DNA from: Scortum barcoo
Lineage: Eukaryota > Chordata > Actinopteri > Centrarchiformes > Terapontidae
Assembly (NCBI GenBank): GCA_023238725.1
Contig: CM041531.1
Coordinates: forward strand, 2,015,602-2,079,601
Length of the DNA stretch: 64,000 bases
Direction of reading: 5' to 3'
Positions 45,645-57,286 of this stretch are shown in pieces. Within the stretch, counting starts at the first letter, position 1. Every line of letters begins with the position of its first letter. A model generated the notes under the pieces. It had not been told where the DNA came from. It saw only the letters and a list, made by a program, of their open reading frames with translations, and ran no database searches. The position numbers and the translations under genes were made by a program.

Positions 45645-45765
45645 TATAAAGGCAGGTCGATGGCCCGATGGTGAGACTGAATAGAAGCACTGCAAGAAGA
45701 AAGAAGACTCCATCTTTGTCTTGCAGCTGCTTTTTTGCTTCTTCTTTGACGCTCCAGCAAACCAA
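45645..45765 (+). promoter_or_regulatory. Promoter and untranslated exon of PDE6-gamma-like copy 2
   Basis: TTATAAAG at 45644-45651 is followed about 115 bases later by a GTAAGT donor after 45765. The exon region GCACTGCAAGAAGAAAGAAG and on to TCTTTGTCTTGCAG resembles 44025-44065 ahead of copy 1, so the two genes share a duplicated 5' region. A TAATCT word at 45604-45609 is a possible CRX/OTX-type photoreceptor site, which is weak evidence by itself. Confidence 0.45.
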
Positions 45766-47040
45766 GTAAGTGTAAATTTCTGAGAGATGTTATTTTAAAT
45801 CAGTGCTCAGTATCAAAACCTTTAAGGAAGAAATAAAGGAGGGTGTGCTGTTCAGTTATTTTTTTCATTATCTTCTTTTGTATAGCAGCTCCAGAATCAA
45901 AATAACTAAACAGTGGAGTTTTTTCACCTTTCTGCAAAGTTGAAACCTTTAATGTGTGATTACAGCTAAGTAATGGCATCACTGGCCTGTAATATGAACA
46001 AAGTTTAACTTGAACTTTGTCATTTTTTACTCCCTTTCCTCAATAATCCCTCGTCTCATAAATCATGAGGTATTGAGGTTTATCGTTTAACTCGTTTATC
46101 TGCTACTAATTGTCTTAATAATATGTATGATATATGTTTTATTGTATATTTTTCCATTTTATCTTATTTATTTTATTTCAAAACTACGCAGCCCAATCAT
46201 ACAAGTTAAAATCTACCTTAAACAAAGAGAATAGAAAAACCTTCATGTCTCAAACTATATTTAATAATAATTCTTAAAATAAATTAATAATAATAAACCT
46301 TTTACCTTTTTCTTTTCTGTATTTGGCCTTATTTGTACTGTCTCTTGATATTGTACCTCAACATTTCAATCAAACAGTACATATTTGTACCTTTAATATC
46401 GTATATTTGTGCTTGGAAAACATACTGTACCTGTGTTTTTGCTCTCAGAAGATTCATATAGTTACCTTGAGCTCCAATAATTAATCTGAGGGGGTACATT
46501 TGTGCAGATTGTACTTTGGGGGATCGAAACTGTACCCCGATATTTCCTCCATAATTGTTTTTCTAGAGAAGTAACACAAGATTCATCTTTACACTGACCC
46601 GGGTTGTAATATGGATCCACTCCAGGTGATCAGGTTGAGGGATGTTCAGCTGCTAAATTAGCTGAATATCATCTTTGAAAAAATAGATTTATAATCCTCG
46701 CCATAATCTGCCATAATCTGCCCTCGTCCCAGAACATGAGATGATCAGTGAGATCTTGTTTGGTGGCAGATTTTGATGCTAGGCCTCCTGATCTCTGACT
46801 TTAGGGCTCACGCAAATAGGATTAACTCAGGCCAATATGTTTATGAGAAGTAAGAAGATAAGAAGAGCTCTTAGATCAAGAAGGATTATGAGCACTTTTA
46901 CACTTTATATAAGAGAGGATAAAGTGTCACAGGAGCTCATGGTGATGTGTTTTGTTGGGGAGAGGAAGATCTTATCTGCCTTGCCCAGCCCATATAATGA
47001 CTAAAAATAAAAACATTTTTGTGTCCCAAAAGTCTCGAAG

Positions 47041-47955
47041 ATGAACGCAGCAGGTGAAGGCAACAAGGCCGCTCCATCCAAGTTCAAGCAGAAGGAGACC
47101 AGGCAGGTCAGTCAGCAGTGATTTAACGGAGGTATAATTACCTGATCATCTTTTATTGGTTGATGATACTATCAGGTATATTTTGCATTTTCAGGAAAGT
47201 GAATATATCCACCTCTGCCCTGTTCTCTTTAGACGACACTGAAGTTAGCTTCAGATTCACAGTTTCTGATTCGGCAGTTAAGGGGAAAGGAAAGTTAAGG
47301 AGAAATTAACTGAACATGTACTGACCGACTGTTTGTCCATTGATTGTCTGTTTTTTCTACCTCTTATTAATGTAAAAATCATTTTAAGTCAAACATTGAT
47401 TTTGTCTGAGACCCACTGTTAGTTTTTACATAACCTTTATTGTATTTGTGAAAATTCAAAAAGGCACATTTCACTGTCTTTTTTTACATCATACTAGACC
47501 ATTTTGGACCAGGTCTAGATCAGAAACCACTATGTGACTCCACAAACCTGCCTAAAATGATTTTACATCAATAGGAGGAACAAAAAAAGAGTATCTCGTG
47601 ACCACGTGAAACTTTCTCATGCTCATGAGATAGTTACCGGTGTCTCTACACTTCCACATCCTGTTATTCATCCAACAGCTCACATATTTGCAGAATATTT
47701 CACTTTTCCCTAACAGGTTCAACAACGATGTGCCAGGGATGGACGTCTCGGAGGTGAGTGTGGATTAATATGAAGTCTGAATTCAATCCATGTTTAGATG
47801 TTTTAGTCTGGACTCATGTTTGGGTTTTTTTCTCCAGTGCCGCAGACTCCGCCATGGTGTGCCCCTGGGAGGCGTTTGGTGACATGGAGCTGAGCGACCT
47901 CGTACGCAGAAAGCTCCCACCCTGGTGCTGGACGGATGCAGCTTCATGGCGTTAA
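47041..47955 (+). pseudogene. PDE6 inhibitory gamma-subunit-like, copy 2 (degenerate)
   Basis: Exon 1 (47041-47106) encodes MNAAGEGNKAAPSKFKQKET then RQ and runs straight into a GTCAGT donor-like word, so the following FKSKAPKAKQMG of copy 1 is lost and the splice phase no longer fits exon 2. Exon 2 (47717-47753) encodes FNNDVPGMDVSE. Exon 3 (from about 47846) keeps DSAMVCPWEAFGDMELSDL, the part missing in copy 1, but in a frame that does not follow from exon 2. It then ends VRRKLPPWCW instead of the inhibitory AQFGII-like tail. Intron 2 is nearly identical to that of copy 1 just before the acceptor, showing tandem duplication. It probably cannot make a working inhibitor. Confidence 0.6.
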
Positions 47956-50341
47956 AAGCTTTGACAGTGATAAGGATGACGAGGACTGATTTCACCAGGC
48001 GTCGGTGCATCAGTGGGTCAGATCTCTGCAGCTGCAGGGTTAAAATGAACTAGCCCTGTCATAACCAAACCCATTAAAGAAATATTTATCTATTATATTT
48101 ATTTTTGTAGGTGCCATTTAAATGTATCCATATTAATTTTTCAATCAAAATAAATTATACAATCTACCTCAATATAACTTAATAAATGTCAGTATTTATA
48201 ATTACACTGGTTTGTGTAAAAGTTATTTTAACTTTCCCTTCAAGTTACAGAATATTTATCCTACACCATCAAGGAAAATTTTAGTCATTTTAATATATAT
48301 TTTTCTGGATTTGTCTTTGGTTATTTAGAAATTGCTCTCCATTACACATTTAGTCCACCAGTGAGCTCTGAGTTAGTTTCAGTAAAATGTCAGTATGTGC
48401 TCTTTAATAAACACACTATAGTGCAAAATATTTTATATAATATTTTTCTGTTTAAGTTTATTGAACATTTTTTTAAACTCTCAAATATCTAAAAAAAAAC
48501 ATTATTGTTTTATAAATGTGGTTGTGATAATTGAGATGTGTATGTCTGTTAATTATTAAAAAAAAAAGAAAAAACTCAGTATGTTTGGTGCGTCATGTGT
48601 GGGAACTTCATCCTGACAACCATCACTGCATCTGGAGATTGTTCAAGGAAACGTCTGCATGAAAACCTGCCGAACCTGATGAAGATCTACAACAGACTCA
48701 CCTGTTCAGTCAAAGTGCCACAGTTTGTTATATAATATTATATAATGTAGAAGAACAATCTGTAGGAATAGTATTATAATGTAGTGTGACTTCAGTCGAA
48801 TCACAGCAGGTTGGTATCACAGAGATTGTTGAGATGATTAAGATATATCAGGTATTTCTTTCCTTTTCTTTGGGAAGTCAAACATGAATGTATATAGAGG
48901 TTAATACAAGAATATCAGGTACATTTGTAATGTTTGTTTATTCAGAAAAAATCAATGCAAAGTGTTATAGATAACATGATCGTTATCAACCACTTTAAAA
49001 ACTCAACCTTATCCGACATACCTGAGATAACAACAGTCATTTATTTGTCATCCGTTCCTTCATTGGACAGTAGAAGAAATTACTCTGGACCACTTGCAGG
49101 TAAGCAAACCAACCAAACTCCAGGGGCACTACAAGCCCCGAGTCCACAGGGTGTCACCTGTTTTTTGTTAATGTGATTTGATCGCTTGATCTTAAAGAGG
49201 AGCCCTTTGTCGAAATCAGACCTCAACTGAGTTAGTTTGAGTTTATGTTTAGCTTATATTTCACATGATGCATATTAGATAGAATAAATAAAAGATACAT
49301 TTGTGGTAGTAGGATCAAAATGAGCCTCAAAACCTTGAGGTTTTCAAAAACAGTTTAAATCCTGCAGTTTTACATTGTATAACCACTTAATTTTATAAAT
49401 CTTATTCATGAGTGTTGGATAAATTTACACTTGTAGATTTACACCAGCTCCTAACCATGGACTTGAGAAACAACCTGAGCCAAAGCAGAGGCTGTGACTC
49501 AATATTTCCACATGCTAATTTTAATGATGTCTCAAAATTTGCAGCACAACATAATATAGTCAATAACCCTCCTGTTTTAGAGTCTCTTTTTTATTCTCTC
49601 CAGCAAAATGGTGGGTGGATATGAAAATTTACAGACATTCACAAATTTGTGATAAAAATCTGAGATGATTAATCTCATAGACTGCGTGGGAAAGTTGTGA
49701 AGAAAAGGATTAAACCAAAGTTATAACTATTTACAGAAATATGTACTATTTATTGCATTAATTGTCTGTATTAATAAACTCATTGCAAAAAAAAAAACAC
49801 TCTCATTAAGGCATCTGATGAAGGCACAACAAAAATAAAACTATTTATTAAATAATTAAAATTGGATTTCTTCAATCCACAATAAACTTCTAAAACAAAA
49901 TGTGTTGTATTTGTTCCCTTTATTACCAGTAAGTTGATTAAAATAACACACACACACACACACACTGCCTTGGAAATGGAAACACCCATCTGTAAAAGCA
50001 GAAGTGAGGTGAGGAGAAGAGGAAGAGGTGCTCTTAGAAAAGAGATGATGGATAAATTAATAAATGAGTGCTAAAACAAAATAAAGAGAAAACTAAGTGT
50101 TGTTTTCTGTTACATTTTTTAATCCTCTGATAATATTTTACTGCCATTTTGAGGAGTATCTTCAGAAAGAAATTCAAACTATCCACACACACACACAGGC
50201 AGCTCATATCAAAGCCAGCTGGTTTAATTGACTCTATTCATTCGATTCCTAATTCAATAAAGTAGATACCACACTTATTGCTCTTTCTGGCGCTCGATAA
50301 CAACACTACTGCCAGATTTTCAAACCTACCTGAGCAACAAC
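47956..50341. other. Intergenic between PDE6-gamma-like and GCAP genes
   Basis: AT-rich sequence with a CA run at about 49946-49966 and AATAAA words near 48149. Two short open frames (48934-49176 and 49412-49624) have no recognisable family. No repeat family was recognised. Confidence 0.4.
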
Positions 50342-50557
50342 ATGGCGGCTAAAGGTCAAGTGATTAAGGAGTTAATAAGATTGAACTTTCAGCAGTCTGC
50401 CTGGACGGTGAAGCTCTTCAGTCTGATCGAAGCGTGTGAAGCGTCTGTCAGAAACTCAACTTTACTGAATCAAAACGCTCAAATCAGGACTTTTCTTTTC
50501 TTTATCGAGGTAATCAGGAGGCCATGGGGCAGGAGGAGAGCCACACCGAGGAGGTAG
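50342..50557 (+). other. Upstream open reading frame overlapping the GCAP-A start
   Basis: An ATG in a favourable context (ACAACATGGCG) opens a 71-codon frame that begins MAAKGQVIKELIRLNFQQS. It ends 31 bases inside the GCAP-A coding sequence in another frame. If transcribed in the 5' leader it would reduce translation of the main frame. It could instead be intergenic, since the transcription start is unknown. Confidence 0.3.
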
Positions 50558-52779
50558 ACTTGGAACAGATTCAGGAGCTGTGCATCATTTTCATGAAGGA
50601 GTGTCCGAGCGGCGCGCTGCACTTACACGAGCTGAAGAGGATCTTCGGGGTGCCCAGCAGCTCAGCAGAGGAGTCCCTCTACATCGAGACCATCTTCCAC
50701 TCCTTTGACACGAATAAGGTGAGAGATCTTTCCCCTTTTGGATTTCTGCTTTTCTAATGTGGCGTTAATGCAGCTCTGCTTCATTTTTGCTTCATAGGAC
50801 AACACACTCAGTTTCCTCGAGTACGTCGCAGCACTTCACTTGATCTTGAGGGGGAACCTTGAAGACAGACTCAAGTGGTCCTTCAAGATGTACGACAAGG
50901 ATGGAAACGGCAAGTTGGACAGACAGGAAGTGAAACACCTCATAAAGGTAAGAAAGAAATGAATCATGAAAATCCTCTGTGCTATTTATTCAGCCTGTTA
51001 TGAGTGAAACAGCATGTAGAAAGTATGAACAGTTTGAACTTTGGGGTTATATTCAGTGTTAAATTGTCAAAATGACCATGTTTCATAACACAAATCCTCT
51101 CAGGTCAGATTATAGTGCGGCACAGCGTCGTGGCTTAAGGACAGAGGTCACGCTCTGAAAGTTCACAGGGCATCAGGACTGTAAGGTCTCTGTGAGGTGC
51201 TATTCCTGAACATCTTTACTGTGAGCCTCTAAATTTAGATAAAAGCGGCCCACTGCCCACATGATGTGATCTGCTCTGATGGGCATTAGGTAAAGTTTAT
51301 TACAGTAATACCAAACCAAAATGTCTTTTTCTGATGATATAATATCCATATTCTTCATTTGTGGGACATATTTGGGAACCTCCTGAGATTTGTCTTTACA
51401 TTTCACCTTGGAGTGTTTCCTCCGTTGTGAATTATTGCAATCGTTATATAAATATACATTTCAGGCCATGAAAGGCAATGTGCGGCAGGAAAAAAATAAA
51501 AGCAGAACTGATAATTAATGCAGTCGATCACAGATTTCATTTTGTTCATCTCACACAGATTCTTTACAAAATCAAGCTCCAGAAGAGCAACATCAGCATG
51601 ACGCCGACCGAAATCTGTGACAGGATCTTTGAGCTGGTTGACCAGAACGATGACGGTGAGTAGGCGGTGTGCTTTAGAGAAACAAAAAAAAGGAAAATTA
51701 AAGGTTATTTAGCTTCTTGTGATTGTGTTTTTATTGGAAGAGAATTACAGTAACAGTAATATAGCCTAAACTGAATTTTAATGTCATTTTATATGTTTAA
51801 CAAGTTTCATTTCACAACTATTTCAATACAGTCCAATCACGGTGACAGGTACTTTGAAAGTTATTAATCACTGTAATCATCCCTCCGGTTCATGAAGATG
51901 TGAAGTGTCCTAACACGACTCCAATCGAAAGTCTTTTCAGTACAAAATATTTCTCTCCACTTTTTGATTGTAAGTTTAAATTTTCTAATTTAAACAAGCT
52001 TCCTCTAAACCTCTGAATGAATTTTTGTACAGAACGAAGACTGTTGGCTCTTAAAGTGTCGTCACATCAGGGGGGATTTATTCACGGAGAGCAGGAACGA
52101 TCACCTGAAACTGTTTAAATGCACTTACAGCATGTGGGTGTTATTATATTAAGATGGAAAGAAAATCTGACCCTGTGCTACTCAACCTTTAAAAAAGGCA
52201 TCCATTTATGTTGTACAAATAAATATTCATTCATCACTGCAGTGGTCACTTACAACACAAAATTATTAAAATTAAAGAGACAATCTGTAAAAGGAAAGGG
52301 AAATTTCACATTACTGTACAGGCCTCCTTTTCAAAATAAGTGAAATGGTCCATGTCATCAAAACACACACATACATGACACGACAGAAAATTAAACATCA
52401 TATCACTCATTAAGTTCACTAAAACACTCAACCAAACAGCTGAACGTTATGACAACAGGATCTAAATTATATGAGAGATGAATTACTTATAGTACATTCT
52501 TCTAAACTAGAACATATTAATCACATAAATGTAGTGATGTATGTGGATAAATGTACGATATGTAGATTTTCCATGAACCTCTGCTCAAGTTATTTTACTG
52601 CTGTTCTTTGACTTTTTGTCACGTCTGAGATTGTCAGTGTGTTTTTGTGACCGACAGGCCAGATTACCCTGTCTGAGTTCATGGAGGGCGCGCAGAAGGA
52701 CGAGTGGGTCATGAACATGCTGAAGTTGGACGTCAACGCCTCCGGCTGGGTCCTGCAGAACTGTGGGAAATTTCCCTGA
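50524..52779 (+). CDS. Guanylyl cyclase-activating protein, GCAP-A
   Basis: Four exons, 50524-50718, 50798-50947, 51559-51655 and 52658-52779, add up to 187 residues, the usual GCAP (GUCA1 family) length, with classic intron positions. GCAPs are calcium sensors that switch photoreceptor membrane guanylyl cyclase on when calcium falls. The start MGQEES fits N-myristoylation. EF-hand 1 is the family's non-binding form (ECPSG). EF2 is DTNKDNTLSFLE (N instead of the usual G at loop position 6), EF3 DKDGNGKLDRQE and EF4 DQNDDGQITLSE; EF3 and EF4 are canonical. LKWSFKMYD between EF2 and EF3 is typical. It is about 60-65% identical by eye to GCAP-B 2.7 kb downstream. It belongs to the GCAP3/4/5/7-like fish groups, but the exact paralogue is not resolved. 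Confidence 0.9.
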
Positions 52780-55273
52780 CCTGTCGCTGAGCTGGTTCAG
52801 GTTTTCGTTTGAGGCTGACAGAGCATCGCTGTCTTCACGCCTTTGAGGTTTTCTCCTGAGTCTCCATGCTGAGCTTTTTGTGACTCAGAGTTGTTCACAG
52901 CTGCAGTTCTGCTGTGAGTTTGTCCGTCGGTCCAAAAGTCAAACATCCTCTGTGTTTGGTGGAGGTCGATTTTAGCACTAACTAACGCACAGAGTTTGTG
53001 CTTATTAAAGTCAGTTATTGTACATTTATGTTCATTATTGTTGTGTTTTTAGTTTTCTGAAAGAAAAACATCCCCGAAAGTAAATAGTCCACTTTGCATT
53101 ATTCACAAAACTCTAATCACTCTTCATTTATGGGATTTAATTGATTATGACAATTAGGTCATTTTTGTGTTTTCAACATAATTCTTTAAAATGTCTTAAA
53201 TGTTTTGGAGTCATAGTGTAGTTAAATACTCACAGAAATATTGGCAGTATATCTGTCTTTACCCAGTGAAAGATAGAAACAAACAGTATTTTTTGTTTTT
53301 TTGGTGACTCAGGCAGAAAAAACAAGCTAAAAACACAAACTAACACATTATTTATTTCTTAGTTTAATCAAATGTCCACTGCAGAGTTTTAGACTGGCGC
53401 TGTGGAGCTTTCCTGAGTGGCTCCTGTGTCACATTATCAAACTGATCTTTAGGTGGCTGAACAGAAATATAGGCAGCGATCTGCCAGCAAGGCGGCGACG
53501 AAGACGACGGCTAGAAATGAACATGCGTGTTGGGATTTAAAATACTATAAAAAAAAATTTTTAAAATCCAGAAATGTGGGTAGAGACACACAATGTGAAG
53601 TTAATTTTGTAAGTTGTTTATAAGGAAACAGCATGGACAGTATTATGTTGGAAATTAAAACTGAAGGTTGTAGCCTGTATATGAATATTTGTTTGTCATA
53701 TTCACTAAAACTGTCTCTCTGTCCTGACAGTAACCTCAGACAGATAATCTGTGAGAGAAATAATGCTCCTCTGGCGCCACCTGCTGCCTGTAAGGACATT
53801 TGCAAGAATATTTACCATTTGTTCTGTCCTCGATTCACCTGACTTCAGCTTTAATTTGCATCAGATTTATAAGGGAGGTTTTATCTGCAGCCACCTTATG
53901 AAGACATTTTAACTGTTTTTTTACAGCTGACAAAGGGCAAACATTAGTTTTCATTTGAAGGGTCCGATCAAAAGTTGTAATATTTTCTCTCCTTTTAGCT
54001 CTTGTTTGGTCTCCTGAGGGAAATATTTCACTCTCAGATGCTAAATGTTCCACTTTCTTCGAGCTTTCTCTAACTTTGTCTCATATTTTGTGCTGAGCAG
54101 ATGGAACACAGAGGATTTATTACTTTGATTTTTTGTGTCAGATTTTTTGTGTCTGAAAAAAATGAGCTGAGAGGAACTTCAGAGTCATGTGATAACTCTT
54201 TGTTTTATCCTTTTCACATTTCCAATAATCATTTGCCTCATTGATAATATGCAGCATAATATGCAGCTTTAAGTGAGATTATGTACTATCCTGATTTGTA
54301 AACCCATTAAAGTCAATGAAATTGAACTGAATAAAAAAATGCACACTCCCCAGATATTTAGACAAATGTCTGATATATTTAATAAACTCAGATATTTCTG
54401 AAGAAAATGTTGTGAAAGCTCATGTTGTCTCTGTTTCTTTATTATGTGCATTTATTTTGCTAATTAAAAAAAACTATTTTTATACACACCGTGTTGCTGT
54501 ATTTTTTTTTATTACTCCTTGTGTCCCATAAACCCTGCACTCAGGGGCTTTAAACATAATCCTCACAGGATTAGTGTGGACAGTAAAGTCTTTGCTGATC
54601 TGTTTATCTGCAGGAGTTCAGGTGAGTGATCTAAAGGCTGTGAGGAGAGAAAACAACATCATCACATGAATCGATCAAAGTGCCAATATTTCATCCTGCA
54701 AACTGAACTATGCTGCTAAAATCTGTGCAGTTGCAGCAGAGTGCATCATCATTATTATTATTAATATTTATTGTCATTATGATCGCGAAGTAAGATCCTG
54801 GAGCTTCAAAAAGTTAATTAACTCTTTAACACCAAGTGCATCATATTTGATTCATGAGTTTTTGAGACCTCTGCATCATCAGTATCATATGTGTTTCCTG
54901 AAAAACCTGATTCCTTTTTTAATTGTCAGAAGGTTCAATATTCAAATGCTCCAATTTTCTCTCAATTATTTCATCGTTTTACATGGTTAACAATGACAAA
55001 GAAAAATCTGCCATAATATGAGTTCCTTTTCTTCGAGTGACAAATGCATCTTTTTTTCACAAATCAGGTTTAAACATCAGATATATTATTATTATTACTA
55101 TTCTGCTTTCAAGGCAATATGAGAAACACACAAAGTGCAGATCTATAATAAAAACTCTTCAGTTATGCTAATATCATTCATGTTTCTTGTATGTGGTGAA
55201 AACAGGGGAGGTCGGGCACTTTTTGACCGTCCTCAGGAGATCAACAGCTTTTTCCAAGACCATGCTCGGGCTT
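52780..55273. other. Intergenic between GCAP-A and GCAP-B
   Basis: A short dispersed repeat at 53700-53800 (CTGTCTCTCTGTCCTGACAG through GCGCCACCTGCTGCCT) matches 11300-11400 and 33225-33325 in the GTPase flanks, so this repeat is not confined to the array. Nothing else was recognised. Confidence 0.45.
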
Positions 55274-55295
55274 TGACGTCAGATGTCTTTTAATC
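55274..55295 (+). promoter_or_regulatory. Perfect CRE and CRX-like word upstream of GCAP-B
   Basis: TGACGTCA at 55274-55281 is a full palindromic cAMP-response element 170 bases ahead of the GCAP-B ATG, followed by TAATCT at 55290-55295, a CRX/OTX-type core. Both are plausible in a photoreceptor promoter, but the transcription start is unknown. Confidence 0.35.
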
Positions 55296-55450
55296 TCGCT
55301 GAGAGCTCGGGTTAGTGGACTACGGGAGGCAATCCACTCAGCTATCTTTGCTGTCAGAGAGCCAAAGGGAGCTGGAGCTGATGAGCAAATTCAGTTCAAG
55401 TTTTTTAAAATTATTTTAGCCTCTTTTTTTGCTTCTTTGTATGTGACACA

Positions 55451-57286
55451 ATGGGTCAGGAACAAAGCAGCACAGACAAAGAGGTGACTCTTGAAAACAT
55501 CCAGGAACTTTACCGTAAGTTTGCGAGCGAATGCCCGAGTGGAAAAATGCACTTACACGAATTCAAGAAGATCTTTGGGATCAACAGAAAGTCCACAGAA
55601 GAAGAATCTGCATACATGGAAAATGTGTTTCGATCCTTTGATACCAACAAGGTAACGTCACATACGTATTTTGTTTGATATTGAACAAGTATGAATATTG
55701 AAAAAAGTCAAATAGCATATAAAAAAGAATAAATTGACATTATTTTAGGGAATGTTAATGATGAGCTTCAGTATTTACTCAGTTTTACAGTATATCAGTC
55801 CTTGTTAGGAGGCAGTGTGACTGACTGATTCATCCATCCTCTGATTTTAGGATGGTCATATGGACTTCATGGAATATGTGGCAGCACTTCATCTTGTTCT
55901 TCGTGGGAAACTTGAGGACAAACTGAAATGGTCTTTTAAAGTTTATGACCGAGATGGAAATGGATGCCTGGACAGACAGGAAGTGAGACACATTGTCAAA
56001 GTGAGTATTCACTTCTTCTTTTGTGATCCAAAATCATGTTTGCATGAAGCTCATTTTTAGAATAATTTGTGCTGCAATAATCTTCTTCAGACAATTTTTA
56101 ATTTTCCTTTTTGATGAATGATGTACTGTTAAATAAAAAAAATGCAGTATATAATCACAAATACTCCCTGAGAGATATTATTACTGCACAATGCACATTG
56201 TTTTTAATTATTAAGCTCTACTGAAAAGCCTTTAGTAATGCGTGTCACATTTCTTAGTGCAAAGTGATTTCCTTTTGAGTTACTAATAAGAGTATTAAGA
56301 TTTATAATAAGTTTTATAAGTGCAACAATGCTCTGCTTTCATTAGACTCATTTTATACAACCAGGCTCCAAATAACAGTCGACTGATTGATTCTTTAGAT
56401 ATCCAGAAATCCCCTGATGTGGCTTGTTAAGTTGTTAAAGAAGGGCCGTTACACGTTTTATGAAACCATCTTGCCTGTGGTTTAAATAAATCAGTATTCA
56501 AAGTGTAGTATGATCACTGCAGATTGATCAAAGTGAGAAAGGTGACTTTCTGTGTGCAGCTTTCTGACTGTTTTTTCACATGGAAATGGGCAAAGCTTGA
56601 ACCTTGATAGCAGCACGTCTTCAGCAGCTGATAGAAAATACTACCAATAAGTCAAATGACCAAAATCAATCACTGTAAATAACTAATAATAATAACATTT
56701 CTAAAAAATCTTGGTATAACCGCCAGGGTGAATATTTTGAACTAAATAAACATTTATCAAAGGTTACGGTAAAAACTGATTTACTTATTAAGAGTTTAAT
56801 ACTTCATGTGCGGTCGGATTTGATGATTAGCATGAAAAATGCTCGGTAATGAGCTTGTTTTTTTGTGTTTTTTCTTTTTTCAGATCATCTACGAGATAAA
56901 AAGTCACAAAGATCCGAGCATCACAGGGAATATTGACGATATCTGTGACAGAATATTTGAACTTGTGGACAAAAATAATGACAGTAAGTGCCAAGTTGAT
57001 TTCTATTCCCACATTAATAAGTTGTTTTATTTGTGCTCTTTTTCTCCTTTTCTTCTGCTGCTATAATTATACTTTACTACTACTATACTACTGAATATAA
57101 ACTGCTTGGATTCATTTCAAGACTCTGACTCTGTGTCCATCTGCTCTTCTTGTGAATTTTCTAGGTCAGATTTCTTTGGAGGAATTTATGGAAGGAGCTG
57201 AAAAGGACCCTTGGGTGATGGATCAGCTCAAACTGGACATCGGGCCCTGTGACTGGTTCATTAAACATCAGGATAAGAAAGCCTGA
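55451..57286 (+). CDS. Guanylyl cyclase-activating protein, GCAP-B
   Basis: Four exons, 55451-55651, 55851-56000, 56884-56983 and 57165-57286, encode 190 residues. Exon 2 has the same length (150) and exon 4 the same length (122) as in GCAP-A, and all phases agree, so this is a tandem duplicate. The start MGQEQSS fits myristoylation. EF1 is the degenerate ECPSG form. EF2 is DTNKDGHMDFME and EF3 DRDGNGCLDRQE. EF4 is DKNNDSQISLEE, with S instead of G at loop position 6, which may lower calcium affinity. The C-terminus ends WFIKHQDKKA. Expected role: calcium-dependent control of photoreceptor guanylyl cyclase. The frame is clean throughout. Confidence 0.9.

Noticed and set aside
49412..49624. 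70-codon plus-strand open frame between the PDE6-gamma-like and GCAP genes
   Set aside because: No family recognised and no convincing splice signals; it could be an old retroelement piece but nothing supports that.
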